This document shows, piece by piece, positions 58,270 to 64,000 of a stretch of 64,000 nucleotides of DNA. A model generated the notes under the pieces. It was not told the DNA's origin. It saw only the letters and a program-made list of their open reading frames with translations, and made no database searches. Made by a program: the position numbers and the translations under genes. Position 1 is the stretch's first letter; every line of letters begins with the position of its first letter. Source of the DNA: Haemonchus contortus (lineage: Eukaryota; Nematoda; Chromadorea; Rhabditida; Trichostrongylidae). The stretch covers positions 39,485,519 to 39,549,518 of the forward strand of contig LS997565.1 in NCBI GenBank assembly GCA_000469685.2. The letters are read 5' to 3'.

Positions 58270-58960
58270 AGCCATTCTCATCATATTTTCTTTTCACTTC
58301 TACTTAACCTTAGTTTTTACTTTAATTCTCTTACTTTACACATCGTTGCGTTAAGTACTTTTTTAAAATTCCTTTCATTTCCATTTTCATGATCTCTGTT
58401 GTTTCTGGTATAATTGTTAGACTTGTTTGTTGGTCGTTGAACCTCATATTTTGAAGGCCCAACTCTCAACATTCAAAAAGCGATGGTAAATTTTCATCCA
58501 CTTATATTATCTGCTGACCTTATTTTCTCATATTTTTTGATTATTTTACTTTACCTTAACTATTATTTTTAGTTTTTTCACCTTCGACATCACGACTTCA
58601 AATATTTTTTGCAAATTTCTTTCCTTTCCATTTCCACGTTCTCCATTAGTTTATTATTATTATTAGTTTATTTATTTATTATTATTATTACTTATTCGTT
58701 AGACGTTGAGCTCCGTTCCATTCTAATACCTAGTTCATAACAATTGCAAATATTGCCACAATCACATAGCTAATTTATCTGCTGGCTCCTTTTTCTTACT
58801 TATTTTCGGCTCATTGATCTACTTTTCTTTGACTTACTTATTACTTTTATTCTTAATCTTCACAATATCACGTACTTTTCTGATGTTCCTTTCCTTTCAA
58901 CTGGCGTGTTCTCCGTTAGTTTCTCATGTTGTTGGAACTGTTCATTGTTCTTTGAACTCC
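58270..58960. repeat. Diverged AT-rich tandem repeat, unit about 250-270 bp
   Basis: Recurring blocks at similar spacing: CCTTTCATTTCCATTTTCATG (58371), CTTTCCTTTCCATTTCCACG (58620) and CTTTCCTTTCAACTGGCGTG (58890), each followed by GTTCTCC or TCTCTGTT; also TTATCTGCTGACCTTATTTT (58508) and TTATCTGCTGGCTCCTTTTT (58774). Includes a TTA microsatellite near 58651-58692. Unit limits are approximate. Confidence 0.55.
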
Positions 58961-58982
58961 GTCACCTTCAAAAGTTCTTCTC

Positions 58983-59321
58983 TTACAATTGAAAAGGATG
59001 ACAAATAATCAAACCGCTAGTCTTTTTGAAGTAATCAACCACAAAAAATTGGCGCACTACAAAGTACCCAGTAGTTCTTCTAATGGTTGGGTGTAAATTG
59101 TCATCATTTGCGGGCATTCCAAGAGCTTCCCATTCTTGAACACTCAGCCATTGAAGTGGAATGAGGTCATTGGAAGTGGTATTTATCCAAGGAGCAGTTA
59201 AAACAGCAAGAGTTTTATTCTTCTTCAACTCTTTGTTTATTTGTTTATGCCCTTGTCCAACAGAGTGGAATGGTCCTTGTGTGAATGCATCTGCAACCAA
59301 AATACCTCGTAGCTCAAACAT
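58983..59321 (-). CDS. Hypothetical open frame, unknown
   Basis: A 112-codon minus-strand frame (MFELRGILVADAFTQGPF ... APWINTTSNDLIPLQWLS ... FFVVDYFKKT). Amino-acid composition looks protein-like rather than repetitive, but I recognise no family and found no linked exons. It could be a single-exon gene, an exon or a transposon relic. Confidence 0.3.
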   Translation of the reverse strand: MFELRGILVADAFTQGPFHSVGQGHKQINKELKKNKTLAVLTAPWINTTSNDLIPLQWLSVQEWEALGMPANDDNLHPTIRRTTGYFVVRQFFVVDYFKKTSGLIICHPFQL

Positions 59322-60749
59322 AGTTGAACCAAGCCGGTGAGAGAATTGGCTTTAAAGGGTAACGGAGGCGAAGAGTAAATAATTCAATTGTTACGACGTT
59401 GACGTTTGCACTTTTTTCAACAAGGACTTACAAAGTAAAAATAGTGCATGGTCTTGGTTTTTTTTTTCATTCGTTCAACCCTCCAAAGTTGAAAATTTTT
59501 GGGAAACTTGCAATGTTACCAGTAGAAGAACCCAGGCCGGAGATAATAATCTTGCCACAAAAGGCGTCACGAACGCGGTCTGCCCTGAGTTAAGAACGAT
59601 AGGGGGTTGTTTGGGACCATCGAATTAAGTTCGTTTGGGATCATCGAATTGTGGTCCTATATGGCCTTTGCTAGTTGTGTGACTTGTTCTCCTTTAATGA
59701 ATGCCTACCTGAATAAGATCCCTTTCGTGGATTCAATGACACCTTTTGGTCCTAGACTTCATGACTGCTATCAGTGTTGGGTTATATTTATGGCTTCTCG
59801 TCATTTCAACTTTGTATGGCCTCTGACATAGACCATTCATTTGGAAACATTTTATCTCACAAAATACCCTTCAAGTGCGGTTTGAGTTGTAAAGGCCTCA
59901 TGTTGTCCTTGAGACAACAACAGCTGATAGGGACGTTGTAATGTACGCTATATATTGCTTTCAGAGCATAATAATAGCTTTCGAATGGTAATAATAGCCC
60001 GGACATTTAGAAAGCATTGTTAGCTTTTCATTTGATTTCTAGGATAGGGCTCAAAGTAACCATAGGTCAAAGTTGGGAGAACTCGCCGTCAGCAGGCATA
60101 GCCTAGTCGCAGGCTTTCTTCACTGCCATTTCCTCTCAGTGACTATGACACATTCGTCATTTTTACCCTCACTTTTGTCAAAGGCATGCCATTGTGTAGA
60201 GATAATTCCCCATAACTACTGCCGCGCTTTTAGGTTCTGGCATTGCCCCCATCAGTCTACCGGGCTTTGCAGACACTTTTTTGCAAAACGTTTTTTATAG
60301 CTAGTGGGAAGGGTGCAGAAGTGCGGGTGGAAAGTTGATAGTGTACATTACATTTGTTCGTCCCATTTTGGTCTTGATAGCAGCGCTGGACATTTTCGAA
60401 AAGGTTTTTAGAGAAAATGCCCGCTGTATAGATAACGTTTAAGGCTAAAAAAGTGATAGTAATGCTGACGTACTCTTAGGAGGTAAAATAGTCTCCTCTC
60501 AGATAGAAAACTTTAAAAAGGCTCACCAGCTTCCAGTTGAACGGGCCGGGCCGATTTGCCCCGAGCTGGCACCGCTAAGCTCATATGGCCTGTACTGTAT
60601 CCAAAATTAGTTTGAATTCAAGGAAAAAGGCATGTCGTCTTTTCACAATTTCATCAGATTGTAAAGATAGCGGCACATGACGTCTCAACTATTTTCGAAA
60701 GTGTTTTTTAGAGAAATCTGCCATTCTTACAATTAGATAACATCCAGAA
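59322..60749. other. Gene-poor stretch
   Basis: Nothing firmly supported. Two diverged blocks with TTTAGAGAAA...GATAAC...AAGTGATAG (about 60395-60465 and 60695-60765) may be an old duplication. Confidence 0.35.
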
Positions 60750-61253
60750 CTAACGAAGTGATAGGAAGCGCTGGGGATCATAAAACGGAGCTGTTGAAAT
60801 TGCGCTTTCAGTTTCTATGCGCTCCTCTGACGCGACATCGCCTGGATTGACTTCTTGTAGCTTGTGGATGCCCACAATTTTTATTTCCCTATTCAAGCTA
60901 ACTTCGTGTCGACCCTTGTCCCATTTCGTAACACTGGAAACATATGCAAGCAATAACTCATTGTTTGATCAATCCGGTTCACTTACATGATTAGGTAACC
61001 TCCTCAGACTTATAAGAAGTTCGTTAAACCTGTGATCTTGAAAATTTACTCGGTAGTGAAACAGAAATGAGTTACTTCGCAACATGTCGTACAACTTACT
61101 CAACGTTTCCCATACGAGGGCCACCTGATCACTCTCGAATACCTTATCCGTTGTCTGTCCTTGGAATGCCTTATACACCTTGTCTTGTCTTTTTTCTTTC
61201 TTTGTTTCGTTTTTACCTTCGTCCCCTCCGTTTCCACATTTAACTCCATCCAT
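60750..61253 (-). CDS. Candidate two-exon C-terminal coding region, unknown
   Basis: Minus-strand exon 61253-61000 (from MDGVKCGNGGDEG; the frame stays open upstream to about 61322) encodes a Lys/Glu-rich stretch, then KVYKAFQGQTTDKVFES and LLISLR. A GTTACC donor (61000) and TTTCCAG acceptor (60933) join it in frame to VTKWDKGRHEVSLN...PQRFLSLR, stop at 60750. A stronger donor (CAT|GTAAGT at 60987) would instead give a short different ending. I recognise no family. Protein-like composition is the only support besides splice sites. Confidence 0.3.
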
Positions 61254-61555
61254 GCGATTTAATTCTTTCTGGTCGTAAGCCCTCTTGGGAGCTTTGGAAT
61301 TGAAGCTTTCGTTCCCTGGTCAATCAGAAGAATTGTGACACTCAAGCAACATTTTTTGGTATTAGAGCATTAGCATTAGGCATAGAGCAAGACAAGCATA
61401 ATAACAATACCTTCTGACATACCAGTGCATACTAATGGTAAAGTACATACTCTGTTGAATATTAGATTTCAAGATGGGAGTTAGTGTAACACGTTATCGT
61501 CATTGCACCTGGTAATACGGTTACCAGTAAAGGTGCCTAGTGCACGGGTATACTC

Positions 61556-61740
61556 CTAAGGGTGCGATATAGTGGCAAGTGGCGCTACCATACACGCGTG
61601 GTCCGGGGACCAGCACTCGCCTATGCCTATGCCTTCCATCCTTCCGGGGCTGGCTAATTAGTTCCAGATTCGTCTTAGCTGATAGAAGCTGTAACTTGTC
61701 CGTCGGTTAGCCACCGCACTTTTCCTTCATCCTTTATACA
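61556..61740 (+). repeat. tRNA-derived SINE, family A, degraded
   Basis: GTGCGATATAGTGGCAAGTGGCGC and the body pieces CCTTCCATCCTTCCGGGGC, GGTTAGCCACCGCAC match family A. The B box is destroyed (GTCCGGGGACCAGC). Confidence 0.65.
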
Positions 61741-63443
61741 AACCAAAGGTAATGGTAAGCAGTTGGTCCGGCTACATGGCTTGGAAAGCGGTCGTCATGA
61801 TGAAGCTAAATGAGAAGATATTCCCAATCGACGCTTTTCTCAACTTTGTTTTTCGTATTCGGATCCTTGAAAGAAACAGAATGGTGTGTGAGACCGTAAA
61901 TGCGTAACAGGAGATGAAATTTTTTCTCACGGAATCCTTGAAAGCCGACCGTCTCAGTGATATGAGGTCAGCATGCACAGCGACTGAGGAGAAGGAAACT
62001 CCTGACTGCTTTCCTTTTTCGTTTGCTCATGCGATTTATAATGCGGGGCATAATGCAGTGCACTGCGTGCCTTCTATGTGCCGTGACTTATGGCTCCTTT
62101 CACTTCGCTTGAACTATAGTTAACAAACTACACAATAAAGAGAAGGTGTACTCGTTCATCCTACTCCACTGAAGACGGGCGGCTTTGCAACAAGAGAGGA
62201 GCTCATTACCGGGAGCAGAGGCAAGCTTAGGGAGCTGTTCCAGCTCATGAGCGGTGCTTCAAAGAGCATGGTCACAACAAGGTGGTGCTGGTGGCGAAAA
62301 TATCGCATTGAAGTATGCAGTGGTAGTTTGTGGTAAAATTGGACTCCGAAGAAGCTTTCGGCCCAATTTTCTTAATACATATGTGCTATCTGCGCATGTG
62401 CAATAGCGTACACGGCCAGAACCGAGCCTGATAAAGGGAGCTGCATGAAGGGCTATTTTACAACGGCTCCCACACGCGAAAAAAAAAATTCCCTATCAAT
62501 CACAGATCAACATCATGTTTACGTATTTCATGAGAATGGGTGACGGCAAAGCGGTTTAGAACGGCGTGATTTGATCGACTACTGTGGAGTAGTTATCCTG
62601 TTTACTCAACCCCATTAAGAGGTCTGTACTTCCATTCGTTCTTGTAATTGAAAAACTAAAAAATTTGTTTCTCATTCAACTATGGAAAAAAATGATTCGT
62701 AGATTTTTGTCCATGGATTATTCCTTTTTCCGCTTTTTCTTTCGAATATTCTAAACCATCGATAGTTCCCGTCTGTCAACTAATAGTACCATTCTCCTTG
62801 AAAAATACCATGGCAAATATTTTAGTATTTTCTAGTGTGGGACAAACAGCTCTCGTCTTTATCGATTTCAGCAACTTTGATAACGTATCAGTATGGCCCC
62901 TGATCACTGGCTAGTTCGTGTTTTTTTATGATGCTCGAGAATTCTGTCTAATGAAGTAAAAGTTTATTTCTGTCTGGCTCGGGAATGTGAGGTTCAGTTC
63001 TTTCTGGGCCCTCTTTATATTTATTTAGATTTTTATTTGTTTTTTCTTACTTTGATTTGGTATGGACTATACAGTGCAGATATTCCAGTAGGCGTACTTT
63101 TCTTTTGGCATAGAGCATTGACGAACTTCAAAAAGTTTCCTCGTATTTTTGTGCATTTTTCAAGGTGTTGAGGATGCCAGCATAATCAGGTAAGACTGGG
63201 GAAGGTCCTCTGTAAGCTTCTGTTTCACTTTTCTAACAATAAGCACTTGTGTCTTGCTTTGATTTGAATGTAGGTATTGCTGCAGTCGCATGTGTTGACT
63301 ATAAAGCTTGGATTACGGTCCTAATACCTTTATCTATGAACGATCTTTGGAGTTTTTATCAACCTGCAGTCATCTTGATACCTTCATACAGCTTCTCGAA
63401 TGGAGTCTGAAGAAAAAGTAGGAAGTATTTGAAAAACTAAAAA
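61741..63443. other. Gene-poor stretch
   Basis: No exon chain, RNA gene or repeat end could be supported. Confidence 0.4.
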
Positions 63444-63745
63444 AGGAGATAGTGCAGTGGCTAGTGGCGCACTTCACACTTGCATGATCACGGGTTCGAA
63501 TCTCGGACGGATATCCTGCTAGGTCAATCAAGCCTTCCATACCTCCGGGGTCGATTAATTGGTACCAAATTCGTCTGGGAGGATAAAGGCACTGACTTGT
63601 ACAACGGCTGTCAACGCAAGTCATTGTATAGGCCACATACACATTCACTGCAGTACTACGATTGTGAATGGAACTCGAATTCGGGGCGCATCCCTCAGAC
63701 GGGATTGATAGATGCCGAAAGAAGTTATCCTTTATCTTTTTTTTT
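63444..63745 (+). repeat. tRNA-derived SINE, family A
   Basis: GGAGATAGTGCAGTGGCTAG (A-box region), ATCACGGGTTCGAATCTCGG (B-box region), the family body (TCGTCTGGGAGGATAAAGGC, ACTTGTACAACGG) and 3' GCATCCCTCAGACGGGATTG with a T-rich tail. Near full-length. Confidence 0.85.
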
Positions 63746-64000
63746 GTTTAGAAAAACCGAATCAGACTTGAAGCCACGGAAAGTGGTTCACCTCGTACTT
63801 TGAATCGAGTTCACTGCATAAAACTCGACTTTACTGTAAATTGGCAATATTCATAGTCGAAACAGGCAGACCATGCGCATAAACTGTGTTTGAGTGAATA
63901 AATTTATATAACTATGAAAAAATCCATTCTGATAAGTATGAAAGAAAAGCCCTCTGGCGCTGAGGAGCACTTTTTATTTGCCATCTGTATTGATAGCCTC

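Noticed and set aside
1..64000. CRISPR arrays, bacterial operons or viral genes
   Set aside because: No regularly spaced repeats, Shine-Dalgarno-led gene chains or viral hallmark proteins were seen; gene structure is eukaryotic throughout.

Overview
The window looks like nuclear DNA of a parasitic-type clade V (strongylid, hookworm-like) nematode. Evidence: many small exons with TTTCAG-type acceptors, strong 3' splice acceptors sitting 0-14 nt upstream of start codons (as expected for spliced-leader trans-splicing), nematode gene families (a serpentine chemoreceptor, a transthyretin-like secreted protein, a nematode-type UDP-glucuronosyltransferase), and dense SINE, MITE and foldback repeats. 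The genus is an inference. Exon chains below were built by hand; each was kept only where reading phase is consistent across all junctions.

Layout. 1-26.4 kb is repeat-rich and almost gene-free: a 1.4-kb foldback element (384-1828), one orphan chemoreceptor first exon (3346-3444, minus), a short hairpin element (5524-5763), an element with mariner-type ends (9335-10598), many copies of a short TIR element ending in AGGCACAGTTCACG, tRNA-derived SINEs of two families, and a 3.3-kb foldback element (17096-20427) inserted at a TA inside a SINE. 26.4-32.2 kb holds an eight-exon serpentine receptor on the plus strand, with Penelope-like fragments and TIR-element copies in its introns. 35.1-38.1 kb holds a three-exon transthyretin-like gene. 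38.6-41.4 kb has a SINE, a GC-rich island and a decayed mariner transposase. 41.8-47.7 kb is a 13-exon UDP-glucuronosyltransferase of 527 residues.

From 57.3 down to 48.1 kb the minus strand carries three same-direction genes: a 13-exon actin-related protein close to BAF53/ACTL6 (SWI/SNF-type subunit, 432 residues), then two tandem CHCHD4/MIA40-like genes (mitochondrial intermembrane-space oxidoreductase family). The first keeps the redox CPC motif; the second has CTC. Roughly 300-bp coding gaps, a poly(A) signal about 77 nt before a trans-splice-like acceptor, and common orientation suggest an operon. A complete piggyBac-type element (48401-51038, TTAA on both sides, one frameshift in the transposase) sits in the last intron of the CTC paralogue. 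57.5-64 kb holds only weakly supported minus-strand coding exons, a diverged AT-rich tandem repeat and two SINEs.

The receptor, UGT and TTL genes fit environmental sensing, detoxification and secretion. The ARP/MIA40 cluster is housekeeping. There is no visible pathway link between these groups, apart from the possible co-transcription of the last one.
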